A stretch of DNA of 64,000 nt from Mugil cephalus. Taxonomy: Eukaryota > Chordata > Actinopteri > Mugiliformes > Mugilidae. The stretch lies in NCBI RefSeq assembly GCF_022458985.1, contig NC_061789.1, positions 18,952,357 to 19,016,356 on the forward strand, given 5' to 3'. The notes under the pieces were generated by a model. It was not told the DNA's origin and ran no database searches. It was given only the letters and a program-made list of their open reading frames with translations. Shown here piece after piece: positions 24,198 to 38,350 of the stretch. Both the position numbers and the translations under genes were made by a program. Numbering within the stretch: the stretch's first letter is position 1; every line of letters begins with the position of its first letter.

Positions 24198-26487
24198 ATG
24201 TCGAAGGACACGTTTCCGTTCTCCTCCAACTCACTGCGCTCTCTGAGATTGGAGCAGGAGTTTCAGGAGTGGGAGAATGCACGGCAAGCGCTGGCTCACA
24301 GGAGAGCCATGACCAGGGCTCCACTGCCTCGGGCCCCCAGGCCTCCTCCCAGGCAGCAGCGCCTCCAGGAGGTACGAGCCCCCCCGCCCCAGGCCCGGTG
24401 CAGAGACACAGCCATCCACAACACCTTCATGTGCGGGGACATGAAAGGAGTGTACGCAGTGCTGAAGGACCCAGCAATGGTCAACGCCCTGATGGAGACA
24501 GTGCACGAGGAGATGGTGTGGACTCCAGAGATGGGTATGACCTAAAAGTCCTCTCACGATCTTTCAAAAAATCCCATTAATGCCTGACCTCCTGTCTGCT
24601 CCTCCGTCAGGGATGTGGACGCTGAGCTCCAAGGTGAAACAAACCTCAGCCTTGCGTCTGGCTGCCAGCAGAGGACACTCGGGTTGTGTGGAGGAGCTGC
24701 TGTTTCGCGGAGCTGAGGTTAACGCGGACCCCGGTGGCTACACCGCCCTCCATGATGCCTGCATGGGCGGCCATTCTGTGTGTGTCCAGCTGCTGCTTTC
24801 TCATGGAGCAGATCCTGAACTGTTGGCTGCTGACGGCAGTGCTCCTCTTCACCTCTGCACGTCTCCCCTGTCATTCCAGTGAGTGGTTTAACAGATGAAA
24901 AGTAACGATAACAGTGACAGTACTGATATCTCTTTTCTCTCTTAGGCCCATTTTTACCAAGGGGCAGTTTAATTTGAGTTAAATTCTCTTACAGTGAAAT
25001 AATTTCCTATACTTCAGTAAAAATCTTAATAAAGAATTATTCAAGGCTTTTAACGAATAGATATGCAGCTTTTCTTCCATGTTAGAAAGAATAGTTGAAG
25101 AACGTGACGTTTGTGCCTTTTTTCGAAGCTGCGCTGAGCTGCTTTTAGAAGGAGGGGCAGAGGTCAACGTCAGGACGAGGGAGTCGAGGCTCACGCCTCT
25201 GCACGTGGCCGCTCGCCGAGGCCTGGAGGAGCACGTGGAGCTCTTCCTCAGCCACGGGGCAGATGTTTTAGCCACAAACCGAGAAGGGGAGACTCCCCTG
25301 AACGCTGCCTGCTCCGGAGCCGAGAGGCATTCCGAGGCCGGGCGCTACCTCCGCGTGGTTCAGAGGCTGCTGGACGCAGGAGCTGACCCCCGGACTGCAG
25401 GCAGGAAGCAGCACACCCCACTGCACAACGCCTGTGCAAACTGCTGCCCCAGGATCGTAGACGTCCTCCTGCAGCACGGAGCGAAGGCTGATGTTGCCAA
25501 CTGTGCAGGATACACACCAATGGACTGCTTGCTGCAGGTAGCATATGAGTGGCTGGTGGATTTCAAGCCATACAAACAGTCACTATGTAGAGAGATACAT
25601 TCAGGCATTAAGATAAATACCATTCTGATTGGTCCTTAAGGTGGTGGAGGATTTCCCAGACCAGCGACCTGAAGCTATAGCACGATCCCTTCTCAACCAC
25701 GGAGCTCAGCCCGTTTCACCAAAGGTTCGGCCAAATTCAGATTCAGGGGGAAATTTGCTTTGCAGTTCGCACGAATGGCACATATAGGGATACCTAACAT
25801 TTAAGCAGATAAAAACGCATATGACACATAACACCCAACACCAAATGATAAATTTTGTGTGTGAAATAGAGTGTAACAGTGCTCAGCTGGTGGACAGGTG
25901 TGCCAGAAAACAATGGTGAAATGCTGCACTTTATACAGAACTGTGGTGATGGAACCATCACAAGTTTGAGACTAATACCACATCAGTGATCAGTGATAAA
26001 AACCACCCTGAAATGAAATAAATCATTTGTCACAAGAATCCAAACAAAAATAGAGAGACATGGAATGTGATTCCATCTAAAATCAGTTATATCAGTAGTC
26101 TTCTTTCCTCTACAGATGCTGAAGCAGTGCATCCTCTCTCCTGCCACTCTGGAGGTGATGCTGAACTCGTACGCATCCATCCCTCCCTGCGACTGGATGG
26201 ACTCTCTGCCTGCTGATGTCTCCGAGGTGAGCTCTGCGCAGCGTGACGCCTCCTCTTCTTATTTACCTCCCGGGCCGTAATAACTCTTGTTTGTGCCTCA
26301 GGAGCAGCGCTCTCTCCTCCTCTCGGTGCGTCAGCGGAGCGGCCAGCCCCGCTCTCTGCAGCACCTCTGTCGACGCGCCGTCCGGCTGCACTTAGGAGCC
26401 CGGTGCCACTCGGCCATCAGTTCACTGGACATTCCCTGCTCTGTGAGAGGTTATCTGCTGTTGTGTAATGACGGCACACTTCTTTGA
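24198..26487 (+). CDS. asb16: Ankyrin repeat and SOCS box protein 16
   Basis: ASB proteins are substrate adaptors: ankyrin repeats bind the target and the C-terminal SOCS box recruits elongin B/C and Cullin-5 for ubiquitination. Coding exons: 24198-24534, 24611-24878, 25129-25537, 25641-25724, 26116-26226, 26302-26487. They sum to 1395 nt, 464 residues, close to the human length. The start MSKDTFPFSSNSLR resembles the human N-terminus and is followed by an Arg/Pro-rich segment. Ankyrin repeats run from about residue 115 to 370, for example SALRLAASRGHSGCVEELL, YTALHDACMGGHSVCVQLLL, TPLHVAARRGLEEHVELFL, ETPLNAAC and HTPLHNACANCCPRIVDVLL. The end, SLQHLCRRAVRLHLG to GYLLL, is the SOCS box. It points the same way as tmub2. 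The substrate is not evident. The donor after exon 4 (AAG then GTTCGG) is weak. Confidence 0.94.
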
Positions 26488-26819
26488 CTTTGTACTGTCC
26501 TTACATAATTCAACAGTATGGGGCCTCTTTGGAAACGATTCATTTTAGACTTCAATAATCTGTTTTCTCCCATGTTGTTGCAGTTTATATTGGTTTGGTT
26601 ATTCCTACTAACATCAGTGTGTTTGCTGGAACCTGTATGCCATACTAATAATATTGGGATTTTCATGTATTTATTAAAACCGTTATTCTTTGTGTTTGTG
26701 TCATATTCATCTAAGTTGAACTCATGGTTGAACTACACTCCAAATTAGAAGGAAAGATTGGTGTGCAATTTACACACTGAAAATAAGCCAGTGCAATAAG
26801 TCATTATATATGTCACCAT

Positions 26820-27000
26820 AGCTCTCCACACTGCTCTCAGCCACACTGAAAGCCCCCAAACATACGTCAGGATGCTGTTTGTTGACTTCAGCTCGGCATT
26901 CAACAACTCCATCAGCCCCAGCCGGCTGGTCAACAAACTGCACGAACTACAGCTCGGAACCCCCCCGCCCCCCGTCGCTGGATCGTGGACTTCCTGACAG
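26820..27000 (+). mobile_element. LINE reverse-transcriptase fragment
   Basis: One plus-strand frame from about 26862 reads YVRMLFVDFSSAFN, then ISPSRLVNKLHELQLGTP, and WIVDFL follows in a neighbouring frame. The FVDFSSAFN block with LVNKL is typical of the reverse transcriptase of non-LTR retrotransposons of fish (CR1/L2/Rex group). It is about 150 bp, frameshifted, and sits between asb16 and tmub2. Confidence 0.8.
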
Positions 27001-27239
27001 TATTACAAAAGTATTAAAAATCAAGTGTCTGCAACAGGATTTGCAAAATATTTACCCATTTCCTGTCAACTAACTAGATGCAAAGCAAAACGGATGCTCT
27101 TATTTTTTGATTCCTGTGTTCCAGTAGTAGTAAAATCAACTGTACTATATCGCATCTTATTATATTATATTATATTGTGTTCTATTATATTGTGTTGTAT
27201 TATATTACATTATTATCAATGGGAGGAGCAACAGGGTGA

Positions 27240-27378
27240 CCCATATCCAACACAAGCGCCCCCAGTGGTCGACGGTGACGTCACTCCGCCTGTGTGTTTG
27301 TTATGTGGTCTTCAATCAGCGGCTGCTAGCTAGCACCGAGCCTCGCCTTCAAACATGCTCTGAATTTACAACCAGCAG
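27240..27378 (+). promoter_or_regulatory. tmub2: tmub2 promoter and 5' untranslated first exon
   Basis: A CTCF-like GCGCCCCCAGTGGTC (27256-27270) is followed by a perfect CRE palindrome TGACGTCA (27276-27283). A donor, CAG then GTAAGA, ends a leader exon at 27378. It would splice to the acceptor just before 28272, 15 bp upstream of the tmub2 start codon. The sequence up to about 27560 is CpG-rich. The exact start site is inferred. Confidence 0.6.
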
Positions 27379-28286
27379 GTAAGAACCGTCCCCAAGTAGT
27401 ATCCGCACACAGCGAGGACTGTTGGGTGTTAACACGACGCCCGCGTCCGGTCGAAAGAGTGCTGCGACAAAACAAAGCGTGAGCCGCGAGAGTCGTAAAC
27501 AACCGAAGGTCGTTCTTCGGCCAGCTAGGTGGATCGGCTAGCCGGAGAGCTAAGTCAGCTCTCTGACAGCCAGCAGAAACCACGACACAACAAGCCAGCA
27601 GCACGGCGGCCTAGCTCTGATAACTTTAATAATGACTGACGGCAGCGAGCGGGACGCGAGAAAACACCGCCGACACAGCTTTGATGGTTAGATGTAGCTC
27701 GAAGGATACAGGAAACAGCTGTTAGCCAGCCCTGATAGCTGCGGCTCATCAAAAGAATGAGGAACTTTTGTCTTAAATTACCTCACCGCCTTCTGTGGAT
27801 GTAAATATCTCTTACGATGTGCCGCTTTTTTTTTCTGCCAGAAAGCCCTGCAATTAAACGTCAACTACATGTATCCACCCTGACTCTTTGGGATCCTGTT
27901 GTTATGGTTACTTTTTTTTTTTTTTTTTTACTGTTGTGCAAAATATAAGATCAGAATCACCGACCGCACTGTCTCCAAAAGAATAAACTCACATCCCGTC
28001 TCCAAAGATTACACCCTGACAACATGTTCTCTACAACATGTTCAGGATTGTATCTGAAGTCTGAAACTCTTAGATTAATCAGCTGGTAGAAACGACGTTT
28101 GATTGCTCATCCAGTAAAAGGTTTGTTTGAGGAAGTGTGTAAACCTTGAAATAAATGTCTGTATTTGTTGAGTAAATTACAAATGGAGTTTGTTTACATT
28201 GTTTACATACACGTGTTATATCCCCCTTTCATCAGTTCTTATTCTGCTCTCCGTGTGCCCGTGTGCTTCAGGTTTGGAGGACAGAG

Positions 28287-29898
<1,612 letters not shown>

Positions 29899-30578
29899 AA
29901 AAAAAGGCAAAGGGAGAGCTCGCACGTCGAGCTGAATGCTGCGAGGCGAAAGTAAAAATAACTGCGGTAGTGGGCAAGCGTCTGGAGAGATGGACTAATC
30001 AGAAAGGAGCCTCGGTGCAGATGCTACAGCTGATTAGAGTGTGTGGGTGGGCAGTCGGGTGAGCCTGTTTGTGCATGCACCAAGCAAAGGAGATGAGAGA
30101 TTGTACAGTAGAGGTGCAGTGGCTAATACTCTGCAGGGAGGGAAGATCTGATTTAACTGCAACATAATTTAGCTTCTCGTCAAACATGACTTAGTGGTTC
30201 GCACCATGTTATAACACTCTGGCTTTTATCCTGTCTGCTCTTTTATTGTTGTTAAAGATTTATTGTTTTCTCGTACGTTTTTATTTTTCAGAGAACTCTT
30301 TCTGTGCGTTAAGAAAAAAACAATTACATAGATGCAAGAATCTAAAATCATCTGGAACCACCCACTGTTGTGCTTCGTGTGCCAGTTTGACTCTTAAACC
30401 TTTTATTTGAATGGCTCTCTGTAAACAACTATAAACTGTACAACTGCCTCAGTGAAAACGTTTTTTTTTTTTTTTTTTTTGTTGCTATGTAGAACTTTAG
30501 GCTAATGTAAGCAACCACTAGACATGAATATAGACACATTCTGAGAAGACACTGTAAATAGATTGTGTATTTTCTGTA

Positions 30579-30584
30579 AATAAA
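30579..30584 (+). terminator. tmub2: Polyadenylation signal of tmub2
   Basis: AATAAA about 680 bp after the tmub2 stop, preceded by TGTAAATAG and a TGTAAA element. It is the most convincing signal before the convergent atxn7l3 gene. A poly(T) run at 30461-30480 lies in this untranslated region. Confidence 0.6.
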
Positions 30585-30754
30585 ATAATAGATGAATCAG
30601 GTGAGCTTGCATCTGGCACTTAAAGATTTGGAAGGGGAACCCTCCTGGTAATGCTGGACTGCTTTGGTTTCAGTGGAATCATATTAAAGCATTTCAAAGC
30701 AAACTTGCTTCTGTTTGTGGTCTATAGAAGTCAGGTCTCTGGGTATGGTATGCG

Positions 30755-33379
30755 TTTATTTATATACAAACATCAGTAAGCGTGGCAGTGAAGAAAATAT
30801 AACCTATGCGTCACATTATGTTTAGATGGAAGCCGTTCATACGTGCACTCGTTGGTGCTTTGCATGAGGAAGAAATACAACACTGCATTTTTTTTTGTTG
30901 CTACAGACAGATACACAATAAGCCACGAGAGAACACCCGCCGATAGCTTCAAATCATTGTTAAATTACCAGTTCATTTTTCATCTTTAGTAAACATCGCA
31001 ACACTTTACTGGACAGGAATCACAAGGGCATGGTCAGAGCTGCTGCAGTCTGCCAGAAACACCTCCCGCGCTGGAATTTAAGTCGGGCTTTAGCAGACAG
31101 TCGCCTTCGTTGCAGGTGGACAAATAACTGAACGCACCGAAATTTAGGGACTGTATCAAAATTACTGGAGTGTAGAAGAGTGTGAATCTTAAACCTTGTT
31201 CCAAATTTGGACCCTTTCCAGGATACCTGGTAGTGAAATCTGAGAAGCCTTATCTAATCTCTTCCTGAAAACGGACGCGTTGGTCCAACTGTGAGAAGAA
31301 AGCATGATCGTTATCCCCTAAAAGCCGCCGCACGTACCTTTGTGTCAACATTATCTTACTGATAAAAGCAAGTTTTCACAGAAACGGGGGAAAGGGGAGG
31401 GGGGGGGGAGTGGACATCTTTAGACACGGGGACGTCTGTGCACAGGAAGACATTAATCAGATGTATACAGGAAAACGCCACAGAAAAAGAACAAACAAGC
31501 GTTAGAGACTGAAGATAAAACGTAGCTCACGTTCATGCAGCTGATCGCCCCCCAGTGTGAAGCGGGCGTCAGCGTCAGCTCACTGGTTTTGGAAAGTTAC
31601 AGTAACTTTTAAATGCGACCATAAGGGTGTGAGAAGGGTTTCCTGCAGCTATCAAACGTTTCTGGCGCCTCCCCGTTTTCTTAAGCCCTTTACACCTCCA
31701 CAAATAACTTATGCACAATCCCTAAGTTTTAAAGTTCTGACTCGTACAAATAAAATACCTCCTTGTGTTTTCCTACGCACTCCGACTCGAAATTAATAAC
31801 TAAATCATCAAATTTATAAGAAAACTGTTAAAAATGCCAAGACTTCAACTAAAAATGACAGTAATTTGACCGCTGGAGCGAGTAATATATCTTACAACTA
31901 ACATCAGACATAGTTATAGGTTATAGGCGTACGAGAAGCAGAGCTGCAGCACTGATCTATTTTTCTGTATTATGTAATCTATTAGAAGAAAGAGTGAAAA
32001 CACACAAGCTTTCTACAGAGGAATAAACGTTAAGCTGGATTCATGATTCAGTTTCCATCTCACAAGTGTCATACATACACGTCCTGTACATGTGCCCCGA
32101 AAGCCCACTGGCTCATCAAATATCAAAATCTGCATTTACACACAAATTATATACACATCACTACGAAAGCAGTGACAAATACAAACTTAAATATATAGTC
32201 CATGTAAACAAAGAAAGATCAAGGTTTAAAATGGCACACATACTTTCACAAAGACCCCACCGTCTAGGATGCGGACTTTTGTGAAACTATAAATGATTAC
32301 ACACACGCCCTCTGACCGCACACACTTTACAGGGAAACGTTCACGCTGGATGCAAGTCGGCATACAGAGGCACACACACACATCTGTGCAATACGATGCT
32401 AGAATTAAAAAGCCACTGATGAGGACTCCATTATAAGTGTGTCAAGTGTTGAACTGAAAGCAGTTTGAGCTTCTCCACATAACTGAGTGAACACAGCGTC
32501 TAAAAAGAGGGAGAGGTTACAAGACCAACGACTGTTTCAAACTGAATGTAGCAAATGAAATCACCATGAATTTGGATATCTAGGGGCATGATGATGTTAC
32601 ACATGAATCCAGGTGTTCTCCTGACCAAGAGTTTAACAGCTTGTCATGTCACTTACAGCCTATGGTGCAAATTTATTCCTACTATTTAGTAAAACTTATT
32701 TTGGACCGATCCTCGTGATCAACCTTCCTGAGTCTGAAACAAAAAGCTGCATGTGAAGACAGCTTGACGACTACAGCCAGCGGTGTTGAGTCTGCATGAG
32801 AGGACATGACTGTCCATGCCAGCAGGAGGCAGTAGTCTGTGTTAGCCAATGATGGGTGAAACCAGGACTAGGACTAGCCAAGAAGCTAGAAAAAAAAATG
32901 CAAAAGGTTATACAGAGCTAGCCTCTTCTGAATTATGCTGATCAGCTGGCCTGCAGTTGTTTCATTCTAGATGATCATTTGTAGTAGATGACTACTTAAT
33001 ATATAATATCTTTCTATATATTCTTCCATGTGGCCAAAGGTCCTTTTTTGTTGTTTCTTAGTTTGATGTGGAAGAACTTCAGTGGACCAGCTAAACGAAG
33101 AATCACCTGAATGCACCAGCAAGTCATCCTGATTTTAAGCCCATGTTAACACACTGAACGAAAATACGTGTACTCTGCCTCGTTGACTGGCCTCAGTTCT
33201 TGGGACACTGTGTTCATAATACAGGCGGAGAAACTTTCCAAATACACATGCCTCGCTCGTCAAGGCCAGATGATTAGAGAACTACGAAGTCAAGTTTCAT
33301 CCCACCCTGATCAGAGTTTTGGTATGAGAGGAAGGACTTAAAAGATGAGGAAAGAGCTGGGCTATGAAATGGGTGTACG
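30755..33379 (-). other. atxn7l3: Probable long 3' untranslated region of atxn7l3
   Basis: There is no gene on either strand for 2.6 kb after the atxn7l3 stop. A minus-strand AATAAA at 30755-30760 would end a long 3' untranslated region almost touching the tmub2 end. Human ATXN7L3 also has a long 3' region. A G-run lies at 31386-31406 and a CTCF-like CCAGCAGGAGGCAGT at 32819-32833. The exact end is inferred. Confidence 0.4.
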
Positions 33380-34318
33380 CTAGTCTAAGTTATCATAGAT
33401 GCTCGAAATAGAAGGTGCTGAGAGTTTGGGCCTCTTTTTTTTGGTTGGCAAACTGATATTACTCTGAGAGCTGCTGCTGCTGCCGCCCCCAGTCAGACTT
33501 GTGCTGCCGCCTCCGCTGTTCAAACCAAGAGACGGCCTCTTCTTCTTCTTGGGCCTCCTAGAATCTGAGTGGTTGGTACCTATGACAGAGGAATGGGAAA
33601 TAATTCATCAGCTGTCTGTAAGTTGTACCAAAAAAAAAAACAAAAAAACAACAGAGTACCGAGTGTTCCTTCCTTACTGGCTTTAGATGAGGCTGAGTCA
33701 GTGGGGGAAATATCAGGGGAGTCCTCCCAATCCAGGCGGCTCATTAAGGTCTGTCCGTCTGGAATGTCAAAGCTGTCGCTTTCCAACACAGCGTCTGCAT
33801 CAGGCAGCGTCGGCCTATTGCATGAAACCCAGACACAGGGTCGTTAATGCACACAAAGATACCAGTGCTCGGAGACTACCAGTGCCACTCCATTTGATCA
33901 AATTCATCTCTTTTGTGTGTTTGCTGCTGTGGGACACTACGGTTTGTGGTTGGACACTGCATCAGTGGCAAGGTGTTGAAGTGTTTGGCTTTTTAAACTC
34001 GACATGTTCACACTGTTGGAGTTACAGTAAAATTACTGGGGAAAAAAAGTACTGTGAAAACGCATAAAAGGATTTTCCTTGGGTGGTTTTCAGAGGAACA
34101 TTTCATATTCCATGATTGATTGTCATTTTTGTGATAGTCTAATGTAAAAGTATAATTAAATACTGGTCCAAAGGTTTCACATGTGATGTGGGGAGTTAGA
34201 TGTGACAAATTGGCAAAACACACTGTGCTGTTATAAGCACAGATTTGAAACATTTCCCTGCCTGACGCAGCAGTGTTCGTTCCAAACCAGAAACACCTCC
34301 CTCCGTACTATACTGACC

Positions 34319-34349
<31 letters not shown>

Positions 34350-37300
34350 GACAAGGTCACAGAACCCTAGGGAACCATCAACCAGAGCCTACGCATCACT
34401 TAACACCTGTTTTACGTCACGACGCTGTCTTTGTCCAGTTGGTGGAACATTTGTCCCTATACCAGTGTGTTCACACTGACTCTGACCAGCAGTGCTGCTC
34501 TGTGTGTGGCTGAGGCCGCCTGATCAGGAGGCAGCAAACCGAAACCAACAACACCTGCACCATGAGGGTCACAACGTGATTTTCGTTAAGTGCACTTTTT
34601 GAGAGGGGAGACGGGGCACACTCACACGGACTGCCCCAGGAGGATCACCCTGACGGCCCTCCTCTGTTCGTCCGTGTGCTGGGGACACCGCTGAGACCTG
34701 GTGGGACACAAGGTGGCATTACACATCCCTGACTGACGGCCCACCCACACCCACCACACAGCGTCACGCATCACCCTGCCCGCAAGGGGAGGTGGGCCGG
34801 ACTGCTGCTAGAGGCTGTTATGTATTAGAGGTTGGTCACTGACGGAGTCACCGTGGTCTAACTCAAGAAAACGTGTTAATAGTTGGTGTGTTTTTGAGAA
34901 CTTTGCAAAATTTGGTATTTCATTTTTTGTGTGAAGTCAATCTGATCCAGAAGAAGAAAATAAAGTTGCCACTTGTGTACCCCTGAGTTAGTTAGTCCCA
35001 ACACACATGATCGTTTTCAGCAACAAGGGAACTGATCATGAGTTCACTTTAAGTTTTGGACAACATGTCTATGTGATTTAGTTACACACAGTGATGAAGA
35101 CACTGAGCTCAGACAACAACAACACAGGTGTTACAGTAATTGAAACTATGCAGCAGCATCCCAAATGTGAGCAACACAGAGGCAGTAAATGGTTTTTTCC
35201 CACAGTGGAAAGGTTAAGAACTACTTCATGTTCATGTCAGATAATCTTTCAGTAATTACCTGGTACACATCTTCTTGGTGTGCTCAGAGATCACCCCACA
35301 TTGCTGTAGAAACAAACACAACATGGATATCAATAAATGTAAAAGTAAAAATGATCATAAAGCATAAAGACCTTCTTTATTGGGCTCATTCCAGAAAGTT
35401 GCTCACCGTTGTTAAAAGTGTCCTGACTTCATCAGGGCCTAAACTTTCATAACTGATGCCAGTGTTATAGTTGTACTAAAAGAAAAGGGAGTACATCGAT
35501 ATCAGTATAGTGCACTGCACAATTCTTGACAAAGTGTATAATATGTTATAATTTTCGAGTAAACAGAAACAAAGATTTGTCACCTTGTACGGCTCTGAAC
35601 TGACGCTGCTCCCAAGCTCGCCTGGAGAAAAAAAAATACAAACAAACACCCCTTTATCAGTAACATTAAAAGCTCATCTGAATTTGACAGAGTTTCCAAG
35701 TTCTCCAAACAAAGGACTTGGAAACTAAAGAGCAGTCACACAGACCAGCGGAAATCTTAACACAAATGTCACTTGCCATATTTCTATGGACACTATTGCA
35801 CTAATAACTCAACTGGAAGTGATTTTTAGTCAGAGAATTCCCCTTCCCACGAAGCTTGGAACTGGTTTTGCACTAGCAAAGATCTGCCAGGCCAATGAAA
35901 TCAGGCAAGCGCAGCGGAGTTAAATTTGCTCACAATAAAATAGCTCTGATTGAAAAACAGACTCATATCTAGATAACATATCTAGATATGAGTCTGTAGC
36001 TACAGCAAGCTAAAGTGGTGATGTAAACCTTAGATGAAAACTTCTTCCTCTACTGTCACATTTCCAGCAGATTCACTGCTCCACAGTAGTTAGAACTATG
36101 TTACGTGTGTAAATGTTTTACTGACTCTGATTGATGTTTTGGGCATGTAAACACATTCAGTATATCTTCTTAGATCCTCTTATACAGTGTTGCATGTCAT
36201 TCAGGTGGACGCAATACTGTGCATGTAAACACAGCACACAATGACAGGTGTTCAGTAGAAAACTGTATGCAAGGACATCCTGAGTTGCAACACAATGACT
36301 GAAAAATGCTGTTGTCATTTACCCATTTTCAGATGGGTAGGGTACAAGAGTTCTTCACTAAAGTAAAAACTAAGTACCACACGGACTCACCATTTTTGTG
36401 TTTCAGAGATTTGGATCTTCTCGGTGAATTTTGATTCTGCACAAACAAATGCACTGTTAAAATGGTCTTACTATACACTAGAAAACATGTGAATTTGAAA
36501 TGCTCGGATTAAAAATACCTTATCTGACTTCCTCTTCTTGGCTGCAAAAGAAAACACCAAGCGTGCTCATTATGTGAAATCAACGATCAAGGAAAGGTTT
36601 TCCCTCAATCATCTCTACCTTTAAATACAATGACTTTCAATTGCTCACCTTTTTTTTCTGCACCATACGACCAGTCATTGTCATTGAGGTCATCGTTGTC
36701 TTCCTGGTCGCTCTCTGATTTACTCATGTTATTATTGCTGGCTAACCTGTTAAAAGCAGAGAATCAAAATAATCTGATCAGACACTCATGTAAAACGCTC
36801 TCACTACTTCGTGTGAGCTGCCTCACATCATGGCTGAGCTGCCCAATTTTTTCATCCACAACATTTGTGTGCACCGTCAACGCTGCGTTAACCCCGCACG
36901 TGACGCGTGGCTCTTTGTAGTCGACTGACCTGCGGTTGGCGATGCGGCTGCTGTTGCGTCCCATACCGAGACATTTCTCCAAATGTGGAGCGAAGCGAGA
37001 AGCAGCTATCAACCTTTTGCAGTTAGGACACTCACACTCCTTGTTCTTCCACTGATTGTACACCTGCCCAAATATGTCCACTCCAGGCTGATCCACAATT
37101 TCTGTTAAAAAAGAAAAAAAAAGGCACTGTAAGCAAACACTGGCAAAAAAAAAAAACATAACCCAGAACTATTTAGAAGCAATGGCACCAACCAAACTCC
37201 TTCATGCTCTCTTGGTCCGTTTCATCCAAGAAGAAGTAGCCCTGTTTGACAGCACGATGTACCTCAAAACACAGGCCCAAACAGGCATCTTCCACCAGCT

Positions 37301-37459
37301 CAGAGTAGATGTCGTGGACCAAGGCCTGCAAAGTTAAAGGTATTAGCTCGACAAAACACCAATCGAATGAGGCGGCGTGTCTGCGCCGGCCACCAACAAG
37401 TGCCTCACCTCCAGCTTGGTGTTGTCTGGGCCTGAGAGGGGCATATCCTCCATTTTCAT
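33380..37459 (-). CDS. atxn7l3: Ataxin-7-like protein 3, SAGA deubiquitinase subunit
   Basis: ATXN7L3 (yeast Sgf11 homologue) activates USP22 in the SAGA deubiquitinase module that removes ubiquitin from histone H2B. Coding exons: 37409-37459, 37193-37325, 36930-37101, 36649-36746, 36519-36541, 36391-36436, 35584-35621, 35407-35475, 35260-35303, 34626-34697, 33678-33814, 33380-33579. They sum to 1083 nt, 360 residues. [17 protein letters not shown] matches the human start. The Sgf11 zinc finger is Cys86-x2-Cys89-x11-His101-x3-Cys105 ([20 protein letters not shown]). An acidic linker ([15 protein letters not shown]) leads to a Lys-rich signal ([10 protein letters not shown]). The SCA7 zinc-binding domain uses Cys212, Cys223, Cys229 and His232. 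The Lys/Ser-rich tail ends SIYDNLD, like SIYDDIN in human. Exon 5 is only 23 nt. It is tail-to-tail with tmub2. Confidence 0.95.
34319..34344. repeat. Poly(T) run in atxn7l3 intron
   Basis: About 25 consecutive T bases on the plus strand between coding exons 10 and 11 of atxn7l3. No element body recognised. Confidence 0.85.
35957..35997. repeat. Perfect 18-bp inverted repeat (hairpin) with 5-nt loop
   Basis: Left arm 35957-35974 and right arm 35980-35997 are exact reverse complements, separated by AACAT. It lies in the atxn7l3 intron between the 46-nt and 38-nt coding exons. The arms are AT-rich (TCATATCTAGAT core). Confidence 0.9.
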
Positions 37460-37507
37460 TTGAAAATCTGTGTTGGAAATCTTGGTATCGAGGTAATAAA
37501 ATGCAGA

Positions 37508-38350
37508 CCTGAGGGGTTCAAAACAGAGCGGGATGGTCACAGGGTTTAAGAAGGGCAAATCTGTCTGAAAGTGTGCAGATTATGAAACTGATGGAAAAAT
37601 TACATACGTTTGAATGTTGTTAGCAAATCTATCTTCATCCTGTTGACAAGAAGAAAACACAGGCATCAGATGCTGGTCCAGATAGGTGTCGAGCTATGAT
37701 TTTAATGAACAGCTTAATAATACAATTGTACACTACGTATTTGTACATGAAGTTATTTTTATGTTAATGCTGTCCAACTGCGCTCTAACCGGTGTCGCCA
37801 CTACTGAGACTCTCTCCTTTACACATGAACATACCACAAAAATACCTTCACCAACGACTAGCTACCGTTCATAGAACATAAGCGCAGGTAATGGATGTTC
37901 GCAACAGTATTAACACTTTAACCGGACTAACGCTGCTTTTTAGACGTTAAGTCCTGCTACTCGGCTATTTTGACATGAAGGAACAACGTCTGGACCAATT
38001 AGATACTCAGAAACAATGTAGCGACGCTAGCTATGTTTTTATTTCATCAAAAACCCGTTTCCTCTTACCCTGTCATACCGAAAAGTCAGCCTGAACCGGG
38101 CACTTTGTCTGAGGGAGGCAGCATTACCGAGTCCGTCTACATAAAACACGCTACAAGGAAGAACGGGGTTCGGCTCCAGACATCGTTAATGTCGCAAGTA
38201 AAGCGAAAAAAAAAGCCCTCGTTAAAGGTGTTTGTTGTCGCAGGTGTCGGTTAGCTGCATTGACAAACCCGCTAGACACCGAGGAGGCCGACGGGGCGCG
38301 AGCAGAAAAATAAAACTACCGGCTTCCGGTTTAAACTCTTCAAAATAAAA
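37508..38350 (-). promoter_or_regulatory. atxn7l3: 5' leader exons and promoter side of atxn7l3
   Basis: The first coding exon opens at 37508 after a CCCCTCAG acceptor. Upstream, a 32-nt mini-exon (37608-37639) has a good acceptor (CAACAG) and donor (GTATGT). In the joined leader, an ATG in the mini-exon opens a 27-codon reading frame that ends with a TGA overlapping the atxn7l3 ATG. The main frame is also open upstream through both exons. The CpG-containing stretch at 38150-38320 is the likely promoter, but I cannot place the start site. Confidence 0.55.

Noticed and set aside
28263-28286. An in-frame ATG eight codons upstream of the tmub2 start
   Set aside because: It precedes the CTTCAG acceptor ending at 28271 and would be spliced out with the leader intron.
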